Below, piece by piece: positions 32,599 through 45,799 of a stretch of 64,000 nucleotides of DNA; position 1 is the stretch's first letter, and the number at the start of each line of letters is the position of its first letter. Source of the stretch: Plasmopara viticola (lineage: Eukaryota; Oomycota; Peronosporomycetes; Peronosporales; Peronosporaceae); assembly GCA_001695595.3 (NCBI GenBank), contig MBPM02000002.1:248001-312000 (forward strand), given 5' to 3'. Under the pieces are notes generated by a model. The model saw nothing but the letters and a program-made list of their open reading frames with translations, did not search any database and had not been told where the DNA came from. Made by a program: the position numbers and the translations under genes.

Positions 32599-33715
32599 TC
32601 TGTCAACGTTGGCAGGGAAACGAGGGGGAATGGACTTCGAAGGTGGACAGGACTGCAGACAATGAGTCTTAATTGATTTGCTTTGTTATTGTGTACCATA
32701 AATTCGGAATAGGTGGTACTTAGAATCCACGCGGCAGCAGAAAATAAGCAAAGCAAAATTGGCTGAGGATTGAGGGCTCTTCACACCAAGGGCAAGACTA
32801 AGTGATGAACACTTAAAGTCTGAGTACGTCTTCTCATATTCATTTTCATCATTAAACAAGGCTGGGTTCCTGTAGCACCACTCTAATTACACGACATTCT
32901 ATGTGAAGAGATCACACAGTACGATGAACATATCCCCGGTCTTAAATGGATCGACGTGTGCAATAGTTTGTAATTTAAAGACTCGTTTATTCAATTAATC
33001 TATATAATCTACCTGCAACTCAGTATATGCAACACTCTGGTATCCTTCAAATATCATAGTAAATGAATACCAGCAGAGTTTTTGCGCCATTATTTTTAGG
33101 CTTCATTAAAAAGAATAGCAGCTTAAGGCACAAAAACTTGCCGTTATTTTTAGGCTCGACAGAGTAAATCGGCAATGCCTTTCAAGGAATTAAGTAGTAG
33201 GCTTATCGGCTTTGCTTGTTGCGAGGTCTCTGCCGGCCACTCTTGACGTTGTATCACTCGGCTTGAGAAAATTTCAAGTTAGTGCAATCTTGCACGCTTT
33301 CACAGTGCCGCACCAAACATCTCCAAGCGTTTTTATACGACGTCGTGAGAAGACTCGAGAAAAAAGTGGCTCGCACCTACTCCCTAGCACTATTACCACC
33401 ACGATTGAGCTTAAGAAATATATCAGAAAGTCAGGAAAATGGCCAATATCTCAAAGTCCACCTTGCTTATATTGATATTGTAAATTGAAGACAGCTCACT
33501 ACCAAGATGTCTCGACTTCGACATAATGCTAAGCCAGGTGCTGAGAGCGCAAGCTCCCACAGCATGTTTGAAGCCCCTCACCATTCTTCAACGCGCAGCC
33601 AAAAGCCGGCAGCTTGCATAAATACCCGTTGCTTGTAATTTTAGGGTAAAGCGATGTTCGGGTGGTCGTACCGGATCCGCTTCCCACGAGATCTGCGAGC
33701 ATGCCCTTTCAAAAG
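32599..33715. other. Start of the large desert
   Basis: AT-rich DNA with no long frame. A 17-nt near-perfect direct repeat GCCRTTATTTTTAGGCT occurs at about 33,087 and about 33,140. Overlapping + frames at 33,212-33,488 have no motif. No gene seen. Confidence 0.45.
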
Positions 33716-33775
33716 CAGAGGCGCAAGAATGAGGATTTGGCACCGAGGTTTTGGCACCTCATTCTTGCGCCTCTG
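33716..33775. repeat. Perfect 19-bp inverted repeat (hairpin)
   Basis: The left arm 33,716-33,734 (CAGAGGCGCAAGAATGAGG) is exactly complementary to the right arm 33,757-33,775, separated by 22 nt. The loop contains the near-repeat TTTGGCACC / TTTTGGCACC. It could be a small foldback element or a hairpin transcript source. No target-site duplication was found around it. Confidence 0.8.
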
Positions 33776-36069
33776 TTTCACTCCGCATTCCATATGAAAA
33801 CTGTTACTGACCCTTGCGGTCACGTAATATCGGAGGAGGTTGTTCTTGCCTCGACTTGTGCCTTTTTTATAAGGAGCATCAATCCCTGCACCATCGTGTG
33901 CACACGTTAAAAATTGCTCTCTTTGTTGGCCCTTGTGGTCAGGCTGCGGCCGCGGATGCAGGAAGTCCTTAAGAGAAGTTGTACTTTGTTGACCATGTGA
34001 CCCGTAAATTCACAGCCGATTGGACCGCCGAGAGTCGCCAACGCAATTGTAATTTCGAGCAATTTTATGGTACTTGGCAATTGCCTTGTCAGTAAAGTGG
34101 AACAAGAGGACGACGCTTCGGAGAGGTGCTACTTTTTAACTCACATGAGGTGCGATGTCTTGAAGATCAAACTACCTCTTGAAGCGCTCCACATAGATTA
34201 AAAGGTGCATCACCGTTCCCTTTCAAAGGCCGACGGTGTACATCGACCTATGCCTTTCCCGGACCGGGAAATGTTGGATAAAATGGTGCTCATCTCAGTG
34301 CAAGCTACCCATTTCACTTTTTTTATAGAAAATAAGTTCTACCTATTAACTTCTCATCGCCTTTAAAAAACTCATTCTTTTTTCTTCTATGAGTTTGTCG
34401 TGGATCTTCTGTGTATGTTAGGCGGACGCAACCGCATTTCTTTTCCTGCCGATTAAGTATAGCCAATTTTTCCCTAAGTCTGCTGGCTGCCAGTTTATGA
34501 AAAGCGGTCTTACATTAAGTTATTGGAAACGATTTATAGATTCTCTCGTCGGCTTTTATTCACTCATCTGTAAAGCCCTCGTGCAATCTAGGTTGCCTCA
34601 GCTCATACACATAACAAGTGTAAAAACCATAGACATGTGTCCGCATTTCTGAGTACAAACTCAGAAAATTTGCACAGATGTGGGTACATACTACCGAATG
34701 TAATCTCAAGCTCACGATTAATCCTTTCCACCTGACGAGAAGTGGTCAATTGTTTCGTGAAACGACCAAGCCAACCTTTCAGAAATGGCGGCAAAGTGAT
34801 AAGCTCTATCAAGCGTAATTATCGTCAGCCTATGATAAGTGTGCATTTTTATGCTTAGAAGTTGACCTTACGAAAAAATGGAGCTGGAAAACTCTAATGG
34901 CTCTGGATGCCCGACATATACAGTCATTTGGCCATCACGAACAGATACGCAATACCAATAAACAGCACCAAAGAACTCACATGTACTTAGAATAGCAATC
35001 TCTTGCTCACTAACCATTTATTTAGTATCTTCAGCTGCTGAGATAGCTCTACTAGGCGCGGGCACTCTATACTCTTCTATTGAAACTGATCTACTTGAAG
35101 CGATTGCCAATGGGTTTAAGTGTATTTGGTATTTGTTAGGATCATAAATAGACCCAGACAGTATTTTACGAAATGAGCATTGAGCGATCCGGGATGTGTA
35201 GTCATCTTGGGCCACGAGCTGCTTCTAAAATTTGACCATGGTTGCTGTGGAATCAAAAGTTTTGAACTTGCCACTTGTTGAAGAATGACATATACAAGCA
35301 GATCGTAAAAGCTCTTTACGCGTCATTCGGGTATGCGTAAAGTTTTAATTTAGACCATAATTGCAATTACGTACAGCTGTGAATTGCACACTTCCATACT
35401 TTAACGATGCAACATTAAGGATGAGGGGTTGAGAAAAGCCACACACCAGGTGATTGCTTACCATTTTGTCTCGTCGGCAGGATGGCAAACAGGCGGCGCA
35501 TCAAGAGCTTTGATAGCTACTCTCTTGCCAACAGTTATGCTGTCCATATAATTACTCGTATACCTTTCGATATTTGCCAAAGCTTCGTAAAAGATTTCTT
35601 GTAGAACTAAATGTAGCATTACTTCATAATACATGTCGATGATAGAGGCCACGTTTTTTTGTAGCTGTCGCTATCATTTTGAGGATGTTGAGGCATTAAA
35701 TGCGTCTTTAAGATGTCGATTTGCAATGACTTTTAAGTGCTTTGCGCTCATGGTGAAGTTTATGTCTTCGTACAGCTGCACCATCTTCGAGCTTCTGTGG
35801 ATAGCCCAGCAACCCCAGTAAGCGTTCTCAAGACTTGCATTAATTGACAGGTGATTCACGCACACTATTGAGAATTCAGAGATAGTTAAGAGCAGTCTTT
35901 CATCAGCAATCAAGGGTACTTCACACTGAAAGGCAGTATTTCAACGCAGCCGAAATATCTTTTTCTGAGATGCGTAGCGGTTGATGCAGCCTTGAAGCCT
36001 ATGGCTCAAGTAATTTACAGAGTTGCTCTTTTCTTTTGCCTCTAGGGTTATCTTTTACTAAGAAAATCG
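33776..36069. other. Desert segment, possible transposon debris
   Basis: No intact gene. Minus-strand frames at 35,458-35,652 and 35,674-35,913 are somewhat protein-like and adjacent, so they may be pieces of an old transposase, but I found no diagnostic motif. The remainder has only short frames. Confidence 0.4.
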
Positions 36070-38310
36070 CGGCTTGACCTTTTAAATCTATTCGTATCCA
36101 GGCAATCATTTGTTGGAGCGTTTTTTGGTGCCGCTTATTCCTTCGTCGCCCGAAGGCTGGAGTGTCTGTGGACCACCTGCAGAATATAAATGATATTTAC
36201 GTGCTTCAAGTCGTCGCAGAAGTTAAGAATTTTGTGGCTGACAAAAAAGTTGTCTCTAGCGTTCATTCAGCCTACTAGTCTCTTTGGCGGGAGAGTCGCC
36301 GATTTATGTGCAGCCTTTGCTGCAGGTGCAGACTTCAACCTAGACGAAGCCATTGACATAGTATCTTGCGGCGTATGCTGATGCCCTCTTCGGAGCAAAT
36401 TTACATAACTCCAGCTACCTTCCTTTCTATTTGAATTCTAATGTGCGCAAATTAGCCATTAAGAGCAACGGATGTAGCGAGCCAGTACATAACTTTATTT
36501 CGTTACGCTTATACGCTTAATTTTGCTGGAACAAAGTCGTATTACAATGGTGGGCATTGATGGCCAACATTAATACTGGAAATGATAGCGAAATATTTCA
36601 AAAGACATAAAAAATATGTTTTCAGCCATACTTGCGATAATATATAGCGCTTATTTTATATATCTACAATCGTATATTGCACCTATAAGTTTTTGAAAGA
36701 CGAGGATTGAAAGCGGTCGCTCACTGGATAATATTCTTTTTTCCTGTCCGACTTCTCTGCGCAAGGTGTTGTGTGACCCCGTCGCCGTCGGCCTAACATA
36801 GCAATGACGCCCCAAAAGCCTTGATAGCTTTTGCCATCCCAACACTACGATACTGTGCACGTGAATTTCAATATACATATCAGGCTTTGCTACGAGATTA
36901 ATCCTAAAGCAAAATATAGCATTGCCCGGCAGTTCTTTGTAATACTCGTGGTTAACACACGGCTCGGCTTAACACTACATGCAATGAACACACGAAGTCA
37001 TATAAGAGACCCGCAGCTATTGCTATCAGTCTAGATTAATTGATGCATCTAATGCGTCTTCTGCGATGCCGAAGAAGCTTTTAGGCGCTTTACGCTCTTT
37101 GCAAAGTTCATGCTTGTGTACAGCCCCATCACCTTTAAGGATCTGTAGCCCCAGTAACGGCTTTTTTAGACCTATCTCAGATAAATAGGCGATACATGCA
37201 CGATTTTTCAAATCTTCTAAGAAAGAAGCGGTTCAACATTAATGAACAATCTGACCCTACAAAAAAGCGACTCCTTGACGCAGTTAATAATTTTTCGCCG
37301 ATATGTGCAGCAAACAATGCAACCGTGTAACCCATCGGTCAAGTGGTCGGAGGAGCCATCCTTTTTTATGTCCTTATGATTTCAATTGCACTCTGACGAA
37401 ATTGCGACTTGACCCCCTGGGAAATTTTTCTTGTCTATTTGGCGGGAGCACGACCGGGTGGTGATTTGCTAGAGCGCCTTTTGGTGATAATATCCCTTTC
37501 ATCACACAGAGGCGAGGGATCGGTGTAGCCTTAGGCAACGTTGAACGCTTTTCACGTGCTTCACCTTGCCGTCAAGGTAAAAATCCTTATGGCTGGTTAG
37601 AGCTGAACAGATTCGTTAGCGACTCTAAATACGCGACAAAAGCAACGACTCTGACGCAGGTGTCGATTCAAAGCTAGACGAAGTCCTTCATTTGATATAC
37701 CGCCTTGAGTGCTGATGCACGCTTTGGTCCAAAGGTAATTTCTTTGTCTTGCTGGCGTGTTCAGTTTCATATGACTCGACCAAATGGCTGCATTTTTTGC
37801 TGCTTATTTGGTCATCCTTAAGTGTCCAGGATAGTATCTTAGATCAAGTCGGCGGAACAATAGGCTTCTTTTAGCCATAATCTAGCCATTAGAAGCGATG
37901 TGTGTAACGGGCTACTACATGAATGCATTTTTTGTGCTCAAAGGCCGGCTTCAAAGGGAGTCAGCGAAATATAGGTGCTCTGGACTACCGACAGGTACCG
38001 TATCGGTATTGATGTCGTCGACATACCGAATCGGCGGCACATCGAGATCTTATATAGATTTTAATATTGTCATCAGTAAGATACTGACACGCAAATGGCA
38101 ACACACAATTTGTTCTTTTATACAACTATTAACTGCGCATATTTTTTACACGAAATGTAGATTTGCTCAGCGCCACTTTGTAACAGATGTAAATGATACG
38201 ACTCTCACTGCATCATTGTACACACTGTAATGTCCCAAAAAAAAGCCGCAGCTATCGCTATATGAACTGCATCTACGGCGTCTCCTGCGATGTCTATTGG
38301 CAATTTCTAT
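36070..38310. repeat. Two degenerate copies of an about 1-kb repeat, about 1.3 kb apart
   Basis: Blocks of sequence at about 36,070-37,080 recur in the same order and orientation at about 37,400-38,310. Examples: ACGTGCTTCA at about 36,200 and 37,553; GCAGGTG...CTAGACGAAG...GTGCTGATGC-like at about 36,330-36,390 and 37,658-37,725; TAGCCATTA at about 36,454 and 37,882; GCAGCTATYGCTAT...GCATCTA...GCGTCT at about 37,010-37,060 and 38,245-38,300. Similarity is roughly two thirds by eye with indels. This fits an old tandem duplication or two insertions of one element. Confidence 0.45.
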
Positions 38311-38412
38311 CTTGCACGGGCTTATTCGGTCTTGCAGCTTTTTAATGCCTGGACTTATACGAGACGACCCTTTCATCCATTTTCACAAATTGCAATAGCG
38401 CACTACCGATGG

Positions 38413-38846
38413 TTAGGACTCAATTGTTGCAAATGACGCTAATGAAGTTGTCTCATTTGTCAAATAATGAACATGAGCCTGCGAAAGACCTTTCTCGATC
38501 CTATCAAAAGCCTTTTTGTTCTGGCTCGCTTGGCATCGTTTAACGTCCTTTTTCAGGTGATAAAATATGGGCTTCGCGAGGCCCTCAATGTCAGTACTAT
38601 ATTTATGCATCTAATTGGCTAGGCCTAGCCGATTTAACAACATTATTTGAAGAATGTTGTAGGCCACGCCAAGACGGCTTTTACTTTCTCGAAATTTGAT
38701 CGAGCTTTCTGGATGCTTACAAACCAGCCGAGGACTAAAATTTCCTGTGCAGTAAGTCCATGTGGTCTTAATGCGTATTGGTCCTTATGAGCTAAAGCAA
38801 TTGTCCCAGACGCCTTCAGTGCTGCCGTCCAGACATGCTTGAGCAA
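38413..38846 (-). pseudogene. Ty3/Gypsy-type pol relic (reverse transcriptase end)
   Basis: Two minus-strand frames in order give EILVLGWFVSIQKARSNFEK then VKAVLAWPT, and next LHKYSTDIEGLAKPIFYHLK-KD followed by AFDRIEKGLSQAHV. This matches the pattern at the end of Gypsy reverse transcriptases: ...E-x-x-x-L-G-x-x-V...K-V-x-A-x-x-x-W-P-x, then Y-x-x-x-Y/I-x-x-L-x-x-P-L-x-x-L-L-K-K-D...A-F-x-x-I-K-x-x-L. A frameshift separates the halves and no RNase H or integrase frame continues, so this is a fragment. Confidence 0.7.
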
Positions 38847-41800
38847 AAGAGCAATATGGTCAAACTATTTGTGTGAACAAACATTGTTAACATCACCGAA
38901 GTGTTTGATAGCTCTTGTGGCTTCACTAGCCACTTCGAAGCATATCGCTGCGTGTATTAGTCGCTGTGAGAGGTATATTCGATCCCCTCGTCCAAGTTTA
39001 CGAGCATCAACTAAAACATCGACTCCGCTATACAGCGTGTATTCAGCCAGCAGTGCGCTTTTCTTTTCAATGAGTGCTTGTGTAAACAAACTTGTACTGT
39101 TTTGCTTATTCTAAGCATAGCCCCCCGTTTGTCAGATTTTCGGGCGAAAAAGAATTAATGAGCTTTTGCTTTGCGCGTTTAAGTGGACATTGTCTAGTGA
39201 CAAAGCATTTGGTGCCTCACTTCTTCATAATGGACCAAATTCCACGACTTAAATCATTCAATGAAGAACACACCGGATACTTAGGATATATTAATCTCTG
39301 AGCCACTCAAAAGGCTAAAATAAAATATTTTACTTAAATAAAAGAGATTTTTACATTCTCGAGTGTGAGTCCTACCTTTATAATATCAACTCTAAGACCT
39401 TTACAGCTTTTTGAATCAGCCACAGAGTTGGCTATAAATTGCTTGGAATATATCTGAACCTTCTTTAAGTACTTACAACGAAAACGATTTATGCCACCGA
39501 ACCACACACGATAGAACTGAGCTTCCCTTTGCGTAAAATGCTGGTAGCCATCCAACGCATTTTTAAGCCTACATTCTGTGCCCCTCATGACATAGTTATT
39601 AGATTTCTGTAAGTGGGAAGTCCCGATGTTACTTCGGCCGGAAGCAAAATGCCGACAAGTTTTTAGTGCAGCGATACCACATTTGAGAAAATCGCCAATA
39701 GTCTTAAAAGCACACTGCACAGGCGAATTACCCTCAATCTGCACCTGAAGCATTTTGATTTGAAAGACAATGACTAGACCGTCACCCGTCACTAGCGACA
39801 GCGACATGGTCACAGGCTCGTCAAAACAATTCTCTGGGGGTACTATCGACTAACATAAATAAGATGAATCGAAAATGATCGAGAGCTTCAAGCCCGAGTT
39901 GTTAAATACTAGATAATGGAGTAAAGCGTACGTGAGCGGGAAGCTAAGCAGGCCTGCGGCGGAAAAAGCTCGGACTTATATAATGATCGCGAGCAACTAC
40001 GAGGTTGGCAAGAGCAGGCTACTTCTCTACTATACGCAAGTCGAGTAAGTGAATAGCGAGCGATTTCTGACAAATACGATAGTTGTATTTGAAACGATAA
40101 AAGCTGCTTCATTATCATACAAAGTTGCAGTGGCACCCGGTCTAAATCAAAAGGCAGCATTACTAGCCGAAGTCGCAAGGCAAAATGAATGTGACCCGCG
40201 TCGGCGGCAACACCGTCAACAAAGACAGTATTAATAAGCGCGAAGTAAGGTGAACCAGACATTTTGACAAGCAGTCAAAGGTCAAACAGGTCATCACAGC
40301 AAAACTTTACAGCTTCATAACAATAATGCGGCTGATTGAGTTTGGCTATTTTTAAATTGCGTGAGGAATGCTATGCCCGAAAACTGGTATACACGTGGCT
40401 TTTGGGTACTCAAATAAGAAGTTGGTGAGCCAGCATGATCTCAAACTTAAGCTGGTGAATATCTACCCAGGTTGCTAAAGTGTTACGAGTACCATCGACG
40501 AAAGGTATTGGAGCAATTTTAGTGATAATTGCTAAATGAGGATAGCTAAGAGTGAACGTAAATTAGAAAAGGACATTGTTAGAGCAAATCTGATCAAAAT
40601 TTAACGACTGTACATACGAGGTACGACCGCATCCAATGCGAGTGCCTGGGTTATCGGATAGTGTTGATGAGCATGGACTTGCTTGATAGGCTCAAGCACA
40701 AATAATAGCTCGAGCCATTCGGGGATATGCAGTCCCATGTGGGGTAAACCAATGGAACATTTGCCTTGAGTTAGACCTCATCGAGAAATAAGAGAAAAAA
40801 ATGGTAGACTGTTTGCACTAAATGCTCGCGCGCTTCGGGCAGGTGCTCTCGGGCATCTGCAGGTCTCTAACGAGTCTCGCCCTCGACGCGACGGTCTCCA
40901 GCACCAGGGCGCCACCTGGGCTTTTACCAGGACAGAGCTAAGCAAAGTAATGGAAGACCCTCACGACCTCGGTGCTGGCTGCACTGCCCGCCGAACGAGA
41001 CCCGACGTATGCGGACATCACTCTATACCGTGGGATAGCCAGACTGAGCCTATCACGTGCATAACTTGGCAACGCGCTAACGCAATCCAACACAATATAA
41101 AGACTGTCTGCGGGCTGCAAAGAAAAAATCATGCATAATTGATCTATTTAATGGACCATATATACCAATTATGCGATTTATTAAGTATCGAGTCGATGCG
41201 ATGAAAAACAAGATTACTACTCTAAAGCAGCTCAACAAAAGAAGAAACAAGAGGAAAAAGACCGCGAACTTGGTATAAACTATTGCCTGTAATCCAGGTG
41301 GAAATATGATATTTTGTGAAACGAGGAGAAAAAGCTTAGAAAATAACTTGGATTGATTCATTCGGAACCGACGCAAAATGTAGCAAGCTGAATGCAGGTG
41401 AGAGTTGTCGCGAAAGGGATTGTGTATGAGTAACAGTGATCGGCGATCGTCAAAGCATCTGATGAGCTTGTAAAGCACAGCGCTTGACCTAAACCTAGAT
41501 ACCGAATTCTAGTATCAAGTTGTCGCGAAAAATACAGTTAAAATAGTCCTAAAAGTTTGTTCAGCTTGCAACGTCTGCATAGCATACTGATAAGGATCAG
41601 TAAAGGAAAAAAAAGAGAACATGCACTAAGAAATAAGGCCGCAACCTCCAGTCTGCCTATATTTAAGGTAAAACGCATTCTGTAATTACTGACCTCATTC
41701 ATTTAAAAGTATAATCCAGCACCTGAGCCCTTCTTCACCGTTCGAGCCTAACTTTCTCTTCAAATGGCCTCATGACCTTGCACGTTGCGGTACTTTGGAA

Positions 41801-44800
41801 CACGGAGAATCATTTGTAATCATTCGTTCTCGAATTTTTTTTGTGCAAGCTCTCCGTACCTTAGTTTTGTGCCTCATTGGACAAGCAAATTGTTTGTCGG
41901 CTAGATCAGCCAGTTAATAAAGCCATAAAGTACTTACCAAGAATTGCGTCATGCCTGCAATGTCATGACCAGGGATTCAGCCAAAGCACGCCTGCCTTGC
42001 TTGCGAACAAAAAAAATGTGAGCGCTGGTGGAAGATCAAAGAGATGTACCGGCCTCTGTCCACCTTCATTAAAGGTCGAGCGATTGATGTCAATTTGCCA
42101 ATATGATTTTACTTAGCTTTAGTAAAAGAGCACTGGTCCTTAGAGTGAAATTGGCCAGAAGATGTCTCAATATCTACACCCACGAAGAGCAGGCTACCAC
42201 AGTGGATCATCGCAGCATCCGATGTACGAATAAGTGGCCGTACTTATCTAAAGCGTAAAACGTAGGCTATCATTGCGGCAACATACTCCGAAAAGCAAAT
42301 ATGGTCTTGCTTAAAGTATATGCAATTTAGCGACTATATTTTCAGAGCGATGCCTCAGCAATGGAGGCATTGCTTTCTAATGTGTCTGACAAAAACAGCC
42401 TGCAAGAAACTCGAATTATTCTTCATGGATTGCACGATACCCCATCAGTACTCTCAATGTGCCTCATACCGCCATGGCGGTCTACAATGTTGAAGCTTGA
42501 ATTCTGGTGCCAAAACGAATGGCCAAATTCTTAGATTTAATCCTAATATACGAGCCAACGGACGATCTTTACTCCGTCTTATGGCTTGTTGAAGGTCTCA
42601 CCTTGTATGCTCATCGACAAGACTAATTTGCTGCTCTGTTGGCTCACGACTCTATAGTACTGAAAGTACCGTATAGTATTTTCTTGGTGGCACGTAGGAC
42701 GAAAGGCTTTCACCGTGGGAAAGTTCGGTGTATTCGCAGCCACATAGAGCGTCCCTCGTGCGTGCAACTCGGGCTTAAATTGTGAAAAGATCTTTTGACA
42801 GAATTCACCGCGTCCAATAGCGAGTGAAGTTTGTTTAAAAAAATCATGTCGCTTGAAATTTTCAGGTTGGCGCGTACGTTACATTCAGTATCTGTAAGGG
42901 GTTACTCATACGTGTTTGTCTCGCACTTTTTGTTGCCGTAATGTAAGACACAGTCTAAGTGACATCAATACGTAGGTAAAGAGCTGGCCAATATGAGTAG
43001 AAATATTATTGATTATTGGATGGTCGTTTTAATTAAATACTCCACAGGGTTTATGTCGATAAACTAAATATAACTAGCTCACATCTGGAAAGACGAGTGA
43101 TATTGGGTCGTGATACTCAAACTTACGCCAACTTTTAAAATTAATTGAGTGACGATATGCGTTTCGAAGGTACAAAACACAATTCGAAGGCTCAAATCCT
43201 GTATTCTCTTAGTAATGAGCTACGGCACCTGAAAGTGATATATACATTTAGAGCTTTGTACAGATTAATTATATGATTGTTTAAGACATATATTCTTTGA
43301 AAGCGATGCAGTAAGCTCACTAACCTGAAGCCATGCAAAACGGTCGATATAAGCTAACACTCTCGCTCGTCCTCAGGGTTGCAATATCTGGGTGCACAAG
43401 GATCTGAGCCGATGGACGCGCGCCTAGATACGCTTTGTAGCAATGAGAGCGATATATCTTTGACGAGTCGTCTGCATCATTTGAGGCGGATGATCCATCA
43501 AACTTGATGCCGCTCACGATGAACGTGAGTACCTTAGTAGAGAAAAGAAGAAATCTCTACTCAGGCACAAAAGGGTTTGAATGAACTTGATGTTTGCCTT
43601 GTTGCAAAAAAATAACAGAGAGTGGCTGTGAGTGTCTCAAAAGCATAATAAAAAAGCACGAAAATCGACTCGAAGTGCAGTTTTACCTAATGAAAGATGC
43701 AACCATAGCTGACACGAATATATTTTCTTTTAAAATCTTTATCACACGTGACCATGCTTCTGAATGTGAGCTCATCTTTTGCAATCGGAGTCCCTTTTCT
43801 ACAAAATCACCACGGCCTAAGTAGCTGAAGTTTAAGGCCAACCAGCGGTCTAAAATGCCGTGAAGAATCAGTCACACCCAATGGGCGGATGGCGGTCTAC
43901 TGGGAAATAATTAAGCTATGTTGAGCCTCAGCGAGTAAAAGAAGGTCGTGTGAGCTTTAGTCCAAAGCAATCTGCTCTTTATTACACACATTGGGGGATG
44001 TTAAGCGATTACGTTCAATGCTTAATTTTTGGTATAGGTCGACTACACGCTTCGGCTTTTCGAGCCGACCAAGGTCCGTTTAACTAGAGGGTCAATTTAC
44101 AGTAAATTGAGATTTAAAGCGTTCTTTAATTTTCCTTGAAAAAGTGTCCGAGTTTACTGCAAGCAGCTACATTTTGACCTAGACATCCGCCTGAGGCTCC
44201 GGTATCATCGACGCAGACGATCTTATCATCTTCGGTAAAAAAATGCTCCAACAGAGCACTGTTATGAGAGAATGTATTCAAACGCGCACTAAACGCGTCG
44301 AATCTTGTGCAATCAAATCTTGCTCTTCTCTGGGCTCAGCTGGGCTGGTAACTTGATAAGCCCATCTTGCGTGTCAAAGGCAGATAAGCCTATTGCTCCA
44401 GCCTTGTATAGGATCAGACTTAACGACTCAGGTAGAGATTTACTACAAGTGCTACCGGTTGCATCGAGCTGCCGTATTAATCTCCTTAGTAAAGTGTCAC
44501 TTTAGATATCTGCCCTTAAAACAAAGTTGCAGATCCTTATACACCTTAATCCAAGAGTCATGTTGATCATAACATCAAACTTTATTATACATCTCACATT
44601 TTTAAATAAGACCGAAACTTTTTTCAGATTTATCGATAAGATACACAACAAAATAAATATCGTATAAGTACTGCATAAAGCAGTGGTCATTCGACCATGT
44701 TCGTAAGCAGCTCTTGGTCTCACAACTGCGTAGCCGGAGTGATCGTGGCCCACGCAAGATACAAATGTAAGGGCTCATTTGCACGATACAGTACGTGGCA

Positions 44801-45775
44801 GAAGCTTACCTCGAAAAAAAAGCATTACCCTCTCTGTATTATGATACCAAAATTGCAAGTCAAAATCGACCAATAGGCTGGAATTTTCTTCAGGAGCACT
44901 CGGGTCTCTATGCAACGTCATAGCGTTTTGTATTGTTTGGCCCGCGCAGTACCCAGACATTGTCAGCTTGGATCGTATCATAAAGACGACTATACTTGAT
45001 ATTGACGATCTACTAGTTGCAAATGGCAAATTAAATAGTTATTTCTGGATTTGCTATAAAAGACTTAGCTTTGAAGTTTGTTGTACGTACAAATGCAGAG
45101 CGAGTCGTGTTTTATGGACTAAAACCATTTGTAGCCAAAGTAATTGTTGTACGCCCCACGCACCCCGTTGTTGCGGTACGATTTAGCACCGATGCTCTAA
45201 GATTTTATGCTGATAGCTGGTAATCCCAATAAAGCGCACAATCATGATGTTCGTTTGAAAAAGCGGTATTTTGCCTTGTACTAAATCCGCGAGCAAACCA
45301 AACACTCATGCCTGCCGATCCAGCTACAACTACCTGAGCGATTACCACAGGTAATGCGAATGTATTTTGCGCTGGACGCTTAGCATGAGGCACGCGCAGC
45401 TTGAAGCGCCGAGTTATCGACCCGGCATAATTTCTTCTGTCTCGCTCAATGGCAAGATAGAACAAAGTCACAGTGTCGACAGTACCGTACAAGCGGTACT
45501 TACGCATCTTTTACCTCCTGAGGACGATGATATCCTTTGTCAGATAGATATAGTGAAGTGGAAGAGGGTAGGCAAGAAGAGAAGAGAAAAAATGAAGAGG
45601 ATGGATTTGGTGCCATTGGTCACTCTGAATAAGATAGGAACGAGAAAATAATCACATCTTCAACGCAAAATTATTCATGGGTACAGGTTTAATAAAAAAA
45701 TGCAGTTTTGTGAGTATGCTAACAGACGTTTTGCATTTGGCGTTAACTCACTTTTATTAACAGTATGCTAGTATG
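38847..45775. other. Desert segment without recognised gene
   Basis: About 6.9 kb. The longest frame is a 159-codon minus frame at 39,334-39,813 with no domain. The stretch 38,865-39,089 (-) adjoins the Gypsy relic and may be its upstream part. Other frames are under 135 codons and lack motif or splice support. AT-rich and consistent with decayed retrotransposons. Confidence 0.45.
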
Positions 45776-45799
45776 CTTAGACCACTCGGCCATCGTGTC
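45776..45799 (-). pseudogene. tRNA 5'-half-like fragment with an A-box
   Basis: Read on the minus strand this gives GACACGATGGCCGAGTGG plus TCTAAG. That is the acceptor 5' strand and D arm of a class II (Ser/Leu-type) tRNA and contains the A-box TGGCCGAGTGG. The following bases do not form an anticodon stem, variable arm or T arm, and no complementary acceptor 3' strand follows. It is best read as a truncated tRNA pseudogene or the head of a tRNA-derived SINE. Confidence 0.55.

Noticed and set aside
39334..39813. 159-codon minus frame
   Set aside because: No motif, no signal peptide, no neighbouring exon support; it lies in the desert and could be chance or debris.
45700..45799. Complete tRNA-Ser or tRNA-Leu gene
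   Set aside because: Only the 5' acceptor strand and D arm are present; anticodon, variable and T arms cannot be formed.
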